This document shows, piece by piece, positions 27,801 through 37,957 of a stretch of DNA of 64,000 bases; the first letter of the stretch is position 1; every line of letters starts with the position of its first letter. The stretch comes from Bacteroidales bacterium UBA2939 (GTDB lineage: Bacteria; Bacteroidota; Bacteroidia; Bacteroidales; P3), in the NCBI GenBank assembly GCA_002349055.1, contig DECD01000054.1, positions 130,771 to 194,770 on the forward strand, given 5' to 3'. The position numbers and the translations under genes are program-made. The notes under the pieces are model-generated. The model worked only from the letters and a program-made list of their open reading frames with translations. It was not told the DNA's origin and did not search any database.

Positions 27801-28180
27801 GACGCCACACCATCACCGTCAAGGCTTGGAACATCTACGGCCTCTCGGGCAGCACCACCATCCCCTTCGTGGTGCGCGGCGAGGACACGCTGGCCTTCTC
27901 GGAGTTGAGCTGCCTGCCCAACCCCGCCAGCGAGCAGGCGCGCTTCGAGCTGCGGGTGAACAGTCCCGCCTCCATCGCCACCGCCGAGCTGCAAATCTAC
28001 AACTCCCGCGGACAAATGGTCTACTCCACAACCCCCACAATCTCGGCCGAGGGCTACATGGTGGGGCCCGTGGTGTGGGACGTGCGCACAGCGTCGTCGG
28101 GGCTCTACCTGGCACGCATGGTGATGACCGACAGCGAGGGCGAGACCCATCAGGTGGTAACGAAATGTATGGTCCGTTGA
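24857..28180 (+). CDS. porU: PorU, type IX secretion system sortase (gingipain-type C25 peptidase)
   Basis: 1107 residues with a signal peptide (cut after AAGAQ; start could also be ATG 24869). Peptidase C25 caspase-like core: LLNYIGHGSSAY carries His633 and FVTSTCSYGRFD carries Cys667. A C-terminal Ig-like domain with CLPNPASEQARFE and a final GLYLARM strand resembles the type IX signal, which PorU keeps. On the cell surface it removes the C-terminal signal of T9SS cargo and attaches cargo to lipopolysaccharide. The order porU-porV is as in Porphyromonas, and ispF follows in the same run. Confidence 0.95.
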   Translation: MNIKMKKYIILAMLAVCWAAGAQNASVLNSGRWWRLTVEEEGVYCVTVRDIPELRGVAVDSLGVYGGSGRMLSIYNSETPTADLRPVCIDVRDRNGNGRFDAEDELLFFGEGTDGWVYESSLQRWVFSVHAYANSNSYFLTINAPTKRRIALAPTVTADTTVTDHTVVAHHESNLVNMLKTGQTWLGEKLSTAQPQRSFEVRLPGTGIKDVKLRYAVASHSTSRGRFVLSTTGYSREETTLGQSPYSATIDQLGANQTSYTFTLSFTPSDNAGLGYLDYIELCASATLAYGGGQTLVRNDRHLGSSMRFEMTGLGTARVWEVTKAGNEREMTVSNNSWTDSTTTARRYVAFDEYSYLMPLTIEEIENQSLHSAGESELIIVTHKEFLSQAQRLAMLHELFSSTKTLVVTDQEVYNEYSGGKQDPMAIRSLLRDMKSHNRLCPPRYLLLFGKGTYDNRNYLGSSLPSGGAIPTVVTYETPYSFDDDGGSYASDDMMGYLSPTGRGSSSETLEVSVGRLPAKDTLEANHLVDKIEHYMTLRDLADEGCRGDWRNYVALLSDDADPGRSGDTTFAHSSETIATSIKRTLTQMNIDRLYADAYHQESGAIGSYYPDLNNALRQRINYGCLLLNYIGHGSSAYIGTERYIEPSDIAAYSNGDRMPFFVTSTCSYGRFDLIDELCGAEACLLAPAAMIGVISASRPISHVEQFNRDVVLYVLDPENTVGDALRKAKNRTPVSLSIGLLGDPALRLSQPENRVRVTHINAEEVTDSTDMTADVLSRVTVQGEIQDKEGNLIEDFDGTLYPIVFDREMRSTTLANDNPGTQVTFWQQKNVLYKGSHEVKKGHFEYSFLVPRDVPYEYAYAKLSHYAKSTAADHATGSFMRLKLGGMSDVEIDDMPAPEITLYLGDTNFRPGGLTGTSPTLLASISDSAGINIGSGLGHDITAVIDDNANSLIVLNDLYQQDITDSRRGSVTYTLQNLTPGRHTITVKAWNIYGLSGSTTIPFVVRGEDTLAFSELSCLPNPASEQARFELRVNSPASIATAELQIYNSRGQMVYSTTPTISAEGYMVGPVVWDVRTASSGLYLARMVMTDSEGETHQVVTKCMVR

Positions 28181-28260
28181 ACAATAAAAGAATTTTTTCC
28201 GCGTTATAGTAAAAATTTGTCAGCCGTGAACGGTTGACCACCAAACAAACTAATTGATAA

Positions 28261-29445
28261 ATGAAGAAACTGACAATCCTGACTTTACTTGTGGCTCTGG
28301 GCGGCACGCTCAGTGCACAGTACTCGGAGACCGGCCAATCGAAAAACTACATCTCGACCGGTATGCCCATCATCATGATCGCCCCCGACGCCATCTCGAG
28401 CGGTATGGGCGACGTGGGCGTTGCCACCACTCCCGACGCCTACTCGTCGCACTGGAACAACGCCAAGTATGCCTTCATCGAAGGCAATGCCGGAGCCTAC
28501 ACCACCTACACCCCCTGGCTGCGCAAGCTGAAAGTGGGCGACATGAACCTCTTCTATCTGGCAGGCTACTACCGCATCAACTCGCGCAGCACCGCTGCCG
28601 CCAGCCTCACCTACTTCACCCTGGGAGACATCGACAACACCGATGTGGAAGGCAACAAGATTCAGACGCTGCACCCCAATGAGTTTGCCGTCGACCTCAC
28701 CTATGCCCTGAAGCTCAACGACAACCTGTCACTCGGTGCCACGGGCCGCTACCTGCGCAGCGACCTCACCAACGGACAGACCATCAGCGACGGCAGTGGC
28801 AACACCGCCACCCAGGCCGCCAACTCGCTGGCCGCCGACATCGGACTCTACTACCAGAAGACCATCGACAAGTCGCAGGAGTATGCCCTCGGTGCTTTCA
28901 TCTCGAACCTCGGCGCCAAGCTCTCCTACTCCACCGACGACAACGACAAAGAGTTCCTGCCCGCCAACCTCCGCATCGGCGGACGCTACACCAACCGGAT
29001 TGACGACTACAACAAGATTTCCGTCATGCTCGACCTCAACAAGCTGCTGGTGCCCACGCCGCCGCTGCGCAACGACACCGCCGCCTGGCCGGCCTACAAC
29101 TCCCTCGGCGTCATCGAGGGTGCCTTCAAGTCGTTCAGCGACGCCCCCGGCGGACTGCAAGAGGAGCTGCAGGAAATCCAGGTTTCGGCCGGTGCCGAAT
29201 ACTGGTACTCCGAGACCTTCGTGGTGCGCGCCGGTTACTTCTTCGAGCATGCCAACAAGGGCGGCCGCCAGTATGCCACCGTGGGTGTCGGCATCCGCTA
29301 CAACTACTTCTCCGGCGACTTCTCCTACCTCATCCCCACCACCACCATCTCCACCAACTCGCTGGCCAACACCATCCGTGTTTCCATCGGCCTCGACCTC
29401 AAACCCTCCTCTCAAACCCTTCCCGCAGAACCCATAATGGAATGA
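28261..29445 (+). CDS. porV: PorV, type IX secretion system outer-membrane shuttle
   Basis: 394 residues, signal peptide cut after LSAQ. FadL-like barrel with the PorV opening [27 protein letters not shown], several paired strands and a terminal strand IRVSIGLDL. PorV collects cargo from the Sov translocon and carries it to PorU, the gene 80 bases upstream. Its stop codon overlaps the ispF start (ATGA). Confidence 0.95.
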   Translation: MKKLTILTLLVALGGTLSAQYSETGQSKNYISTGMPIIMIAPDAISSGMGDVGVATTPDAYSSHWNNAKYAFIEGNAGAYTTYTPWLRKLKVGDMNLFYLAGYYRINSRSTAAASLTYFTLGDIDNTDVEGNKIQTLHPNEFAVDLTYALKLNDNLSLGATGRYLRSDLTNGQTISDGSGNTATQAANSLAADIGLYYQKTIDKSQEYALGAFISNLGAKLSYSTDDNDKEFLPANLRIGGRYTNRIDDYNKISVMLDLNKLLVPTPPLRNDTAAWPAYNSLGVIEGAFKSFSDAPGGLQEELQEIQVSAGAEYWYSETFVVRAGYFFEHANKGGRQYATVGVGIRYNYFSGDFSYLIPTTTISTNSLANTIRVSIGLDLKPSSQTLPAEPIME

Positions 29446-29927
29446 GAATAGGAACAGGATATGACGTACACCGGCTCGAAGAAGGGCTGGACATGTGGAT
29501 TGGCGGCGTGAAAATCGAGCATACCCACGGCCTGCTGGGACACAGCGACGCCGACGTGCTGCTGCACGCCATCTGCGACGCTCTGCTGGGTGCCGCCGCA
29601 CTGGGCGACATCGGGAAACACTTCCCCGACACCGACCCGCAATACAAAGGCATCGCCAGCATCAAGCTGCTGAAGCATGTGGGCGAGCTGCTGAAAAAGA
29701 ACGGATATACTGTGGGCAATATCGACAGCACCATCGTGGCACAGCGGCCCAAGATGGCGCCCCATATCCCGCAGATGAGGCAGAATATCGCTGAGGCCCT
29801 CGGCATCGACGTGGACCGCGTATCGGTGAAAGCCACCACCACGGAGCACCTCGGCTTCGAGGGAAGAGAAGAAGGGATTTCGGCCCAAGCCGTAGCATTA
29901 ATCCTAGAAGAACCCAGGAATGCCTAG
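29442..29927 (+). CDS. ispF: 2-C-methyl-D-erythritol 2,4-cyclodiphosphate synthase
   Basis: 161 residues, the standard IspF length. Zinc ligands are in YDVHRL (Asp8, His10) and in the [18 protein letters not shown] block. [10 protein letters not shown] and [13 protein letters not shown] complete the family pattern. It makes the cyclic diphosphate of the non-mevalonate isoprenoid pathway. The start overlaps the porV stop by four bases. The last residues and the TAG stop are encoded by a CCTAGAAGAA-type tandem array (29903-29940). Confidence 0.96.
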   Translation: MRIGTGYDVHRLEEGLDMWIGGVKIEHTHGLLGHSDADVLLHAICDALLGAAALGDIGKHFPDTDPQYKGIASIKLLKHVGELLKKNGYTVGNIDSTIVAQRPKMAPHIPQMRQNIAEALGIDVDRVSVKATTTEHLGFEGREEGISAQAVALILEEPRNA

Positions 29928-29940
29928 GAAAGCCTAGAAG
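29903..29940. repeat. Tandem array CCTAGRAAN at the end of ispF
   Basis: Four imperfect 9-10-base units (cctagaagaa, cccaggaatg, cctaggaaag, cctagaagaa). The first units encode the ispF C-terminus (EEPRNA), and the stop is the TAG in the third unit. Confidence 0.8.
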
Positions 29941-29951
29941 AAAGAAAACAA

Positions 29952-30242
29952 ATGGAAGAGAACAAACCATACGTAAGTCCCCAGGCCGACGACGAGGCCG
30001 CAGTGCTCGAAGACAACGGCTGCCGACTGGTGCTCTACAACGACGATGTCCACACCTTCGACTACGTCATCAAGGCCCTGGTCGACATCTGCCGCCACAC
30101 CACCGAGCAGGCCGAACAGTGCGCCATCCTCGTCCACTGCCACGGCAAATGCACCGTCAAGCACGGCGCCCACTATGAACTCCTCCCCATGCACACCGCT
30201 CTCCTCAACAAACAACTGACAAGCGAGATAATTGAAAATTGA
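29952..30242 (+). CDS. clpS: ClpS, adaptor of the ClpAP/ClpCP protease
   Basis: 96 residues. LVLYNDDVHTFDYVI is the ClpS signature, with the Asn-Asp pair and the hydrophobic pocket that binds N-degron residues. A flexible acidic N-terminal tail precedes it. The protein hands N-end-rule substrates to a Clp ATPase. The final codons (EIIEN) and the junction to the next gene are written by AATTGAAA repeats. Confidence 0.93.
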   Translation: MEENKPYVSPQADDEAAVLEDNGCRLVLYNDDVHTFDYVIKALVDICRHTTEQAEQCAILVHCHGKCTVKHGAHYELLPMHTALLNKQLTSEIIEN

Positions 30243-30251
30243 TAATTGAAA
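30228..30251. repeat. AATTGAAA/AATTGATA array at the clpS-nfeD junction
   Basis: Three imperfect units of the TTGAAAA word. They encode the last residues of clpS and its stop, and run up to the ATG of the NfeD gene. Confidence 0.75.
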
Positions 30252-30730
30252 TGAATACAACACTTCTCATCATCGTACTGATTCTGGGCGTGGTGCTCCT
30301 CGCCCTCGAGATTGTGGCCCTGCCGGGCGGCATTGCCGGTGCTTTCGGCGTTGGACTTATCGGCTTCGGTGTGTGGCAGACCTATGCCCTCTTTGGCAAT
30401 CAGGTGGGCACCATCGTTCTGCTCTGCGCCATCGCCCTCTGTGTGCTGATGCTCGTCTGGTTCATGAAGACCAAGACATGGAACCGCTTCAGCCTCAACG
30501 AGGAAAGCGACAGCAAGGTCAACCAGCTGGAACCCGCCGTAAAGGTGGGCACCAAGGGTGTCACCATCTCGCGCCTCGCCCCCACGGGCAAGGCCCTCAT
30601 CGACGGCCAGACCATGGAGGTGCATGCCGTCAACAAGTTCATCGACCCCGACCATCCCATCGAGGTGGTGGCCATCGAGGGCTACCGCATCGACGTGGTC
30701 GAGACCAACGACAACCGCTTTGAGAAATAA
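30251..30730 (+). CDS. NfeD-like membrane protein
   Basis: 159 residues from ATG 30251. Three hydrophobic helices (about 3-22, 26-50 and 57-75) precede a soluble OB-fold-like domain with the NfeD pattern (VGTKGVTISRLAPTGKALIDGQTMEVHA). Short NfeD proteins of this type are partners of flotillins and help to organise membrane microdomains; the next gene is a flotillin-like FloA, which supports this. Spacing to floA is 26 bases. Confidence 0.9.
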   Translation: MNTTLLIIVLILGVVLLALEIVALPGGIAGAFGVGLIGFGVWQTYALFGNQVGTIVLLCAIALCVLMLVWFMKTKTWNRFSLNEESDSKVNQLEPAVKVGTKGVTISRLAPTGKALIDGQTMEVHAVNKFIDPDHPIEVVAIEGYRIDVVETNDNRFEK

Positions 30731-30756
30731 TTAATAACAAATAAACATTAAACATT

Positions 30757-31746
30757 ATGGAAACTGCTATTATCATCGGTGTATGCGCCATTGCGCTCAT
30801 TCTGTTCCTTTATTTGGTTCCCATCGGAATCTGGTTCCAAGCCCTCATCTCGGGTGTACACACCTCGCTGGTGCAGCTCGTCTTCATGCGCTTCCGCAAA
30901 GTGCCTCCCACCGTCATCGTCAACAACATGATTTCCGCCTCGAAGGCCGGCCTGAAGATTCACCAGAACGACCTTGAAGCCCACTATCTGGCCGGTGGCC
31001 ACGTCAACTCCGTCGTCAACGCCCTCATCAGCGCCGACAAGGCCAACATGAACCTCGACTTCAAGACCGCTACGGCCATCGACCTCGCCGGTCGCGACGT
31101 GCTGAAGGCTGTGCAGACCTCGGTCAACCCCAAGGTCATCGACACTCCCCCTGTGGCCGCTGTTGCCAAGGACGGCATCCAGCTCATCGCCAAAGCCCGC
31201 GTCACCGTGCGTACCAATATCAAGCAGCTCGTCGGCGGCGCCGGCGAGGAGACCATCCTCGCCCGTGTCGGCGAAGGTATCGTCACCTCCATCGGCTCGG
31301 CCGTGAGCCACAAGCAGGTGCTCGAGAACCCCGACAGCATCTCCAAGCTCGTCCTCACCAAGGGTCTCGACAGCGGTACCGCCTTCGAGATTCTCTCCAT
31401 CGACATTGCCGACATCGACGTGGGTAAGAACATCGGTGCCCAGTTGCAGATGGACCAGGCCAACGCCGACAAGAACATCGCCCAGGCCAAGGCCGAGGAG
31501 CGTCGCGCCATGGCCGTCGCCAACGAGCAGGAGATGAAAGCCAAGGCCCAGGAGGCCCGCGCCAAGGTCATCATGGCCGAGGCCGAAGTGCCGCTGGCCA
31601 TGGCCGAAGCCTTCCGCAACGGCAACCTCGGCATCATGGATTACTACCGCATGAAGAACATCCAGGCCGACACCGACATGCGCGCCAGCCTCGCCACCCC
31701 CGCCAGTACCCCCAAACCCACCACCGCCAAACCCAACGACAAGTAA
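30757..31746 (+). CDS. floA: FloA, flotillin-like membrane scaffold protein
   Basis: 329 residues. One N-terminal membrane hairpin (about 5-35), an SPFH/PHB-like domain (40-220, with [18 protein letters not shown]), and a helical Ala/Glu-rich flotillin region ([20 protein letters not shown]) typical of the UPF0365/FloA family. It oligomerises in lipid microdomains and affects membrane fluidity and secretion. It pairs with the NfeD gene upstream; the tail ends in a Pro/Thr-rich stretch. Confidence 0.94.
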   Translation: METAIIIGVCAIALILFLYLVPIGIWFQALISGVHTSLVQLVFMRFRKVPPTVIVNNMISASKAGLKIHQNDLEAHYLAGGHVNSVVNALISADKANMNLDFKTATAIDLAGRDVLKAVQTSVNPKVIDTPPVAAVAKDGIQLIAKARVTVRTNIKQLVGGAGEETILARVGEGIVTSIGSAVSHKQVLENPDSISKLVLTKGLDSGTAFEILSIDIADIDVGKNIGAQLQMDQANADKNIAQAKAEERRAMAVANEQEMKAKAQEARAKVIMAEAEVPLAMAEAFRNGNLGIMDYYRMKNIQADTDMRASLATPASTPKPTTAKPNDK

Positions 31747-31749
31747 GCC

Positions 31750-32331
31750 ATGTTCAAGAGTAGCAAACTTAGTCTCATCATCCGCGGCATCCTCTTTTCC
31801 GCCCTCGGCATCCTCTGCTTCTGCTCGCCGGTGGGCACCATGGAGTTCTTTGCCAAGGTGGCAGGCGTGGTCATCATCATCACCGGCACGGTCTTCTTCG
31901 TCCTCGAATACAAGGCCGCAGCTCGCAGCCTCGAGACCATGCGTCTCTCGGCTTCGGTGCTGATGATTGTCCTGGGCATCCTCATCATGATTTATCCCAA
32001 AATCATCGCCATCCTGCTGGGTTCCTTCATCCTCTTCGAGGGCATCGACTTCACGCTTAACACCATCAAGTATCACCGCGCCGGTGCCAAAGGCTGGTGG
32101 CTCATGCTGCTGCTGGGTCTGGCGATTGTTGCTTTCGGTACCTGGAGCGTCTTCGTGCCCGAGATTGCTGAAGGCACCCTCAGCATACTCTTTGGCATCG
32201 CCTTCATCGGCATCGGCTGCGCCAGCTTCACCGCCCTGGCCGGCCTCACCCTCGTCGAGGACTATTTCGAGGCCGCCAAGAAAGCCATTGAGGACAAAGA
32301 AGACTATGTAGAAGCCGAAGTTGTAAAATAA
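31750..32331 (+). CDS. HdeD/DUF308 family membrane protein
   Basis: 193 residues with six predicted membrane helices in three hairpin repeats, each with a G(I/L)L...P pattern (ALGILCFCSPVGTM, VLGILIMIYPKII, AFGTWSVFVPEIA). This is the HdeD/DUF308 layout; in enterobacteria HdeD aids acid resistance, but the role here is unknown. The gene starts four bases after floA and probably shares its transcript. A charged C-terminal tail (EDYFEAAKKAIEDKEDY) is cytoplasmic. Confidence 0.88.
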   Translation: MFKSSKLSLIIRGILFSALGILCFCSPVGTMEFFAKVAGVVIIITGTVFFVLEYKAAARSLETMRLSASVLMIVLGILIMIYPKIIAILLGSFILFEGIDFTLNTIKYHRAGAKGWWLMLLLGLAIVAFGTWSVFVPEIAEGTLSILFGIAFIGIGCASFTALAGLTLVEDYFEAAKKAIEDKEDYVEAEVVK

Positions 32332-32335
32332 TAGA

Positions 32336-33364
32336 ATGGTAAGGAAAAACATATTGCTAGCTTTTGCCTTCCTGTGCAGCCTGTCGATGGCAGCACAGGA
32401 AGACAATCAAGGCAATCTTTTGCAGCGTGCCGACAGCCTGCTAAATGCACGCTACCATCGGATAAAATACGACACCAACTTTATCAGCCGTCCCGACCGC
32501 AAGTGGACACTCAAACTCAGGCCCAAGTTGTCCTATTTCGATATTCGCACCGAGACATTCGAAAGCGATGGCTCAATGGTATTGAATCTGCATTCAGACC
32601 CCAAGGTCAAGTTGAGCCTGTCGGCGGGATATAGCGGCGTAACGCTGTCATTCTCCCTCAAGCCCGAGAAACTGCGGGGTGCCAAAGAGCTTGACTATGA
32701 GTTGCGATTCGATGTCTATACCCGGAAATTCGGCTTTGAGACGGAGTTGAGCCAGCTCAAGTCACTCGATGGCACATTCCACATGGAGTCCCCTTTGCTG
32801 GTTCCTGAACTGGGCGATTCAGTGCTCCACGTTGACCTTCCCGAAGGTTATGTCACCCAGACAAACCTATTCCTCAGCGGATACTATGTCTTCAACCACC
32901 GCCGATTCTCCTATCCCGCTGCATTCACCCAGAGTTACATCCAGAAACGTAGTGCCGGTAGCCTCATTGCAGGCACCTATATGGGCATCAGCATACTCGA
33001 TGCGGGCGACACCACCAACTACAGCGCCCAGCTTTTCAGTGTGAAAAACGGATTTATCTCGCTGGGTCTTGGTTACGGATACAATTTCGTCTTGCCTCAC
33101 AACTGGCTGTTACATTGCTCTGCCATTCCCTACTTTGTCGTATTCAGCCATGCCAAGTGCAAATTTGTGGGGAAAGAGGAAAAATGGGAGGCCAAATTCC
33201 CTCAGTGTCTCATCGTTGCTCGCGTCGCAGCCATCCGTTCATGGGAGCGTTGGTTTGCCGGATTGACCGCCCATTACATGTACACGCACCTAGGGTCTAC
33301 CGACCTTATCGCCATCAACAACAACCGATGGCACATTATGGCCATTGCAGGATTCAGGCTGTAA
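32336..33364 (+). CDS. DUF4421-like outer-membrane protein
   Basis: 342 residues, signal peptide cut after SMAAQ. The mature start (RYHRIKYDTNFISRPDRKWTLKLRPK) and the barrel-like remainder, ending in WHIMAIAGFRL, recall the DUF4421 family of Bacteroidetes. Five bases separate it from the HdeD gene. The role is unknown; an outer-membrane location is inferred from strand periodicity and the terminal aromatic/Leu strand. It is followed by a strong hairpin (33399-33445). Confidence 0.75.
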   Translation: MVRKNILLAFAFLCSLSMAAQEDNQGNLLQRADSLLNARYHRIKYDTNFISRPDRKWTLKLRPKLSYFDIRTETFESDGSMVLNLHSDPKVKLSLSAGYSGVTLSFSLKPEKLRGAKELDYELRFDVYTRKFGFETELSQLKSLDGTFHMESPLLVPELGDSVLHVDLPEGYVTQTNLFLSGYYVFNHRRFSYPAAFTQSYIQKRSAGSLIAGTYMGISILDAGDTTNYSAQLFSVKNGFISLGLGYGYNFVLPHNWLLHCSAIPYFVVFSHAKCKFVGKEEKWEAKFPQCLIVARVAAIRSWERWFAGLTAHYMYTHLGSTDLIAINNNRWHIMAIAGFRL

Positions 33365-33398
33365 GAAACTAAGAGTTAAAAACGCTGATAAAACAACA

Positions 33399-33445
33399 CT
33401 TCGACGATAGTTCAACGATTGCGCATCGTTATACTATCGTCGAAG
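33399..33445. repeat. Strong hairpin with CGACGATAG arms
   Basis: A 13-bp outer stem (33399-33411 with 33433-33445) and an inner ACGAT/ATCGT stem around a TGCGC loop. A further tatcgt-type unit follows. It lies between two convergent genes (DUF4421-like and panB). It is like the CAACTCC palindromes in layout but uses other words. Confidence 0.85.
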
Positions 33446-33495
33446 TATCGTTTATGTATCGTCCAAAATCCTAACCAAGTGGCACTTGGACGACA

Positions 33496-34314
33496 CTAGT
33501 ACTGTTCCTTCTCGTTGGGGAAGTCGCCGTGCTTGACGTCGGAGATGTAGTGGCGGATGGCGTTGGAGATGTCCTCGCCAAAGGTGCCGTAGGTGCGGAG
33601 GTAGCGGGGTTTGAACTGCTGGGTGATGCCGAGCATGTCCTGGAGGACAAGCACCTGTCCGTCGGTCTTCTGTCCGGCGCCGATGCCGATAGTGGGGATT
33701 TTGAGTTCGGAGGTGACCTCGGCAGCGAGCTTGGCGGGGATTTTCTCGAGTACGAGGGCGAAGCATCCGGCCTCCTGAAGTATGAGGGCGTCCTTTTTGA
33801 CGCGGTCGGCTTCCTCCTTCTCGGTGGCACGGACGGCGTAGGTCCCGAATTTGTTGATGCTCTGCGGCGTGAGGCCGAGATGCCCCATGATGGGGATGCC
33901 GGCCGAGAGGATGCGCTGCACGCTCTCGAGGATTTCCTCGCCGCCCTCCATCTTGATGGCGTCGGCACCGGTCTCCTTCATGATGCGGATGGCGCTGGCA
34001 AGGGCCTGCTTGGAGTTGCCCTGATAGGTGCCGAAGGGCATGTCGACCACCACGAGGGCGCGCGTGATGGCGCGAACCACCGAGGCGGCATAGATAATCA
34101 TCTCGTCGAGGGTGATGGGGAGGGTGGTTTTGTGGCCCTCCATGACGTTGGCGGCCGAGTCGCCGACCAGCACAACATCGATTTTGGCACTCTCGAGGAG
34201 CGAGGCCATGGAGTAGTCGTAGGCCGTGAGCATGGCGATTTTCTCACCATGGAGTTTCATATTTTGAAGTACACGTGTGGTGACCTTGGTCACATCGGTC
34301 TGTAAATATGCCAT
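33496..34314 (-). CDS. panB: 3-methyl-2-oxobutanoate hydroxymethyltransferase
   Basis: 272 residues, full length. Family motifs: [17 protein letters not shown] (metal-binding Asp), [18 protein letters not shown] and GHLGLTPQS. It makes ketopantoate from alpha-ketoisovalerate and methylene-tetrahydrofolate, the first step of pantothenate synthesis, in the cytoplasm. It lies 44 bases downstream of a secreted-protein gene of no related function. panC and panD are not in this window. Confidence 0.96.
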   Translation of the reverse strand: MAYLQTDVTKVTTRVLQNMKLHGEKIAMLTAYDYSMASLLESAKIDVVLVGDSAANVMEGHKTTLPITLDEMIIYAASVVRAITRALVVVDMPFGTYQGNSKQALASAIRIMKETGADAIKMEGGEEILESVQRILSAGIPIMGHLGLTPQSINKFGTYAVRATEKEEADRVKKDALILQEAGCFALVLEKIPAKLAAEVTSELKIPTIGIGAGQKTDGQVLVLQDMLGITQQFKPRYLRTYGTFGEDISNAIRHYISDVKHGDFPNEKEQY

Positions 34315-34358
34315 TGTTCTATTGATTGATTGCTTGAATGTTTGGTTGCATGAGCGGA

Positions 34359-35608
34359 TTAGTCGGGGATTTCCTCTCCTTTGAATTCTTTCTTACCCTT
34401 GGTGGCGGGCTGGAGGTCTTCCTCCTGCTCGGGGACGATGCGGAACAGGGCACGGAGGGCCTTCTTGAGCTCATACTCGCCCCGTTTGCCCACGCGGTAG
34501 GCCACGAAGAAGCGGCGGCCGACGGTAAAGGCGGCAGCCTCGGTGGGCGAGTCGACTTCATAGAAATAATCCTTCAAATCGCCTTCGCTGATGCGTTTGC
34601 CGAGATAGATGGTGTCAAACTGGTCGACGCTGATGGGCGCCTGCAGCATAAGTTCGCCCTTGCCAGGCATCTTGCGTGTGGGAAGAGATTTATATTCGAC
34701 ACCGCGCGAAGTCTTCACTTTGGCGAAGAACTTCAGCTTGGCGGCCAGTTGCTCTTCGGTGGCCGGGATGCGGATGAAGATGGAATCCTTCTGCTCCACC
34801 TCGCATTCGTCGAGGCGGCGGCCATAGTTACTGGTGATGACCACATAACCGGCCTGCACGAGCAGCTGTTTCTGATGGGGAATGAGGCGGTAACGTTCGA
34901 CGGTGGCACGGTAGTCGAGGTGGTCGTCGACTTTGATTTCCAAACCACTGGGGCACGAGTCCTTGGTGTTGTCGATGCCGTAGACCGAGCCCTTGGCAAG
35001 GAAGAGCTGGGCGTAGTAGCCTCGCACAAGGCTGTCGCTGGCGGGCATATAGCAGCCGCGGGCCGTTCCGAGGCACTCGTCGGGGTCGTTGCGGAAAGTG
35101 ATGAGGACAGAATTGCGGAGGTCTATGTTACCGTTCAGTTTCTGGCGTGCCTCGGGGAGCTGGGCGAAGTCGTAATAGGCTTTCGCAACAGGCACCTCGA
35201 AGCGGAGGGTCTCGACGGTGTCGCCGTGGCAGGAGCAACGGATTTTGTTGCGGGCCAGGCGGATGGGGAACGCCGAGTGGCAACGCATGGAAAAATAGCG
35301 CATCACCCCCTGGACACGACAGAGCGCGAGGGAGTCGTCGCCGCGGCCATAGTTCTCCACGGTCATGGTGTAGTAGTTGGGGTTGTCGACATTGAAGGCA
35401 ATGCGGTAGGCCGAGTCGAGGAGGTCGAGGTCGGAAACGGAATAGGTGGAGTCGTCGCCTTGGTAGGCCAGCAGCAGACAGAAAGTCTGGGGATTGGTGA
35501 GCGCCTTCTGCATGTCTTTCACCGGCTTGGCCGACGGCACATAAAGTCCCGACTGGGCACAGACGGTGGTGAGCATAAGGAGCAGCGGCAACAACAGAAG
35601 AATCCGTT

Positions 35609-35612
<4 letters not shown>
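34359..35612 (-). CDS. Secreted protein of unknown function
   Basis: 417 residues, signal peptide cut after TTVCAQ. No recognised catalytic motif. It contains several Cys ([27 protein letters not shown]) that could form disulfides in the periplasm, and ends in a Lys/Glu-rich tail. Its start overlaps the MoxR stop by four bases (ATGA), so the two are translated together; MoxR ATPases usually serve the assembly of partner proteins encoded next to them, so this may be a MoxR client. That link is inference. Confidence 0.75.
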
Positions 35613-36565
<953 letters not shown>

Positions 36566-36577
36566 GAGAATTATATT

Positions 36578-37927
36578 TTAAAGTCCGAGGTTGGAGAAGG
36601 TGCAACCCTTAAACTCGTCGGCCAAGCGGATATAGGTGCTCTTGGCCTGTTTGCGGGCCCACTCCTGCATATGTTTCTGCTTGGCAGTGACGAGGGCTGC
36701 GTTGTAGATATTGTCGTAGTCGTCCACGAGGTTGGCCTTGTGGGCGGGGTGTTTGCGGTTGAGGCGCACGATACGATAGGCATCGCGGTTGTCCTCGTTC
36801 TTGAACGAGGTGGCGGGCGAGATGTCACCCACATCCATGCCGGGGATACCCACGTTAAAGTAGTCCTTCTTGAGTGTCTCGGCATCGAAACGGCTGCTGC
36901 CGTCGTTAGGGTTGGTCACCGTGCCACCCTGCTTGGCGTTGTCGACGGTGCTGTATTGGCGGGCGGCATCCTCGAAGCTAATCTTGCCGCCACGAATCTC
37001 GGTGGCAAGGCTGTCGAGGGTCATGCGGGCACGCAGCATGTCCTCGGTCGAAACCTTGGGAATGATGAGGATGTGGCGGGCGTTGACGGTGTTGCCGCGA
37101 CGCTCAATGAGCTGGATGATATGAAATCCGAACTGGGTCTCGATAATGGGCGACACTTCGCCGGGTTTCAGCGCGAAAGCGGCCGACTCGAACTCGGCGA
37201 CCATCTGTCCCCTCGAGAAGAAGCCCAGCTCACCGCCTTTCTTTGCCGAGCCGGGGTCCTGCGAATAGAGGGTGGCCAGCATGGTGAAGCTCTCGCCTTT
37301 CAGCACACGTTCGCGCAAGGCGGCGAGTTCGGCACGCACGCGGTCGCGCTCGGCCTCGGAGATGACGGGCTGGATGACTATCTCGGAGAACTCGTATTTC
37401 TCGGGCATCATGGGGAGGCTGTCGGCAGGCAGCTCGTTGAAGAACTTGGTGACCTCGGCGGGAGTGACCTTCACGCCCTCGGTAATCTCGTATTCCACAT
37501 TGCGGCTGAGGAGGTTGGTGCGTATCATGCGATCATACTGCTCCTTGAGTTCGTCGTAAGTGAATCCCGTGGCATCGCGCAGAGCCTCCTTGGAGCCATA
37601 CTGCATGAGGTCGCTGTTGAGGTAGTAGTCGAGATACTGCTTCACCTGTTCCTCCTGCACCTCGATGCTGTCCACCTCGCCCTTGTGTACCAGCAACTGG
37701 GTAAGGATGAGGTTCTCGAGGATGGCACAACGGGTGGCCTGGGCATCGGTCACGGTCGAGCGCATGCGCATCTGCGCCAGCGAGCGCTCGATATCGGAAT
37801 ACTTGACAATGTTCTTGCCCACAACTGCGGCCACCCCGTCGACGAGGGTGCCGTTCTGCGCGTGGGAAATTGAAAATTGCAAATTGAAAATTGAAAATAT
37901 TGCGGCTGCAAACAGTATCTTTTTCAT
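36578..37927 (-). CDS. SurA-like periplasmic chaperone / peptidyl-prolyl isomerase
   Basis: 449 residues. The signal peptide ([14 protein letters not shown], cut after SHAQ) is followed by a SurA N-terminal domain ([22 protein letters not shown]) and two parvulin domains: the first with [21 protein letters not shown] and FGFHIIQL, the second starting [10 protein letters not shown]. It escorts barrel proteins to the Bam complex. It is the last of three foldase genes in a row. The signal-peptide core is encoded by TTTTCAA repeats (37865-37898). Confidence 0.92.
   Translation of the reverse strand: MKKILFAAAIFSIFNLQFSISHAQNGTLVDGVAAVVGKNIVKYSDIERSLAQMRMRSTVTDAQATRCAILENLILTQLLVHKGEVDSIEVQEEQVKQYLDYYLNSDLMQYGSKEALRDATGFTYDELKEQYDRMIRTNLLSRNVEYEITEGVKVTPAEVTKFFNELPADSLPMMPEKYEFSEIVIQPVISEAERDRVRAELAALRERVLKGESFTMLATLYSQDPGSAKKGGELGFFSRGQMVAEFESAAFALKPGEVSPIIETQFGFHIIQLIERRGNTVNARHILIIPKVSTEDMLRARMTLDSLATEIRGGKISFEDAARQYSTVDNAKQGGTVTNPNDGSSRFDAETLKKDYFNVGIPGMDVGDISPATSFKNEDNRDAYRIVRLNRKHPAHKANLVDDYDNIYNAALVTAKQKHMQEWARKQAKSTYIRLADEFKGCTFSNLGL
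37865..37898. repeat. TTGAAAA / TTTTCAA array encoding a signal-peptide core
   Basis: Four imperfect units lie in frame in the SurA-like gene and encode [11 protein letters not shown]. The word recurs at 43864-43979, 30228-30251 and in the partial gene at 1-311. Confidence 0.88.
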
Positions 37928-37957
37928 AACTATAATCTATTATCTCTTATCTGTTAA

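Noticed and set aside
25463..28150. Long open frame (about 895 codons) antisense to porU
   Set aside because: It is a shadow of GC-rich codons in porU; the translation is His/Val/Gly-rich without any motif, while porU has clear catalytic residues.
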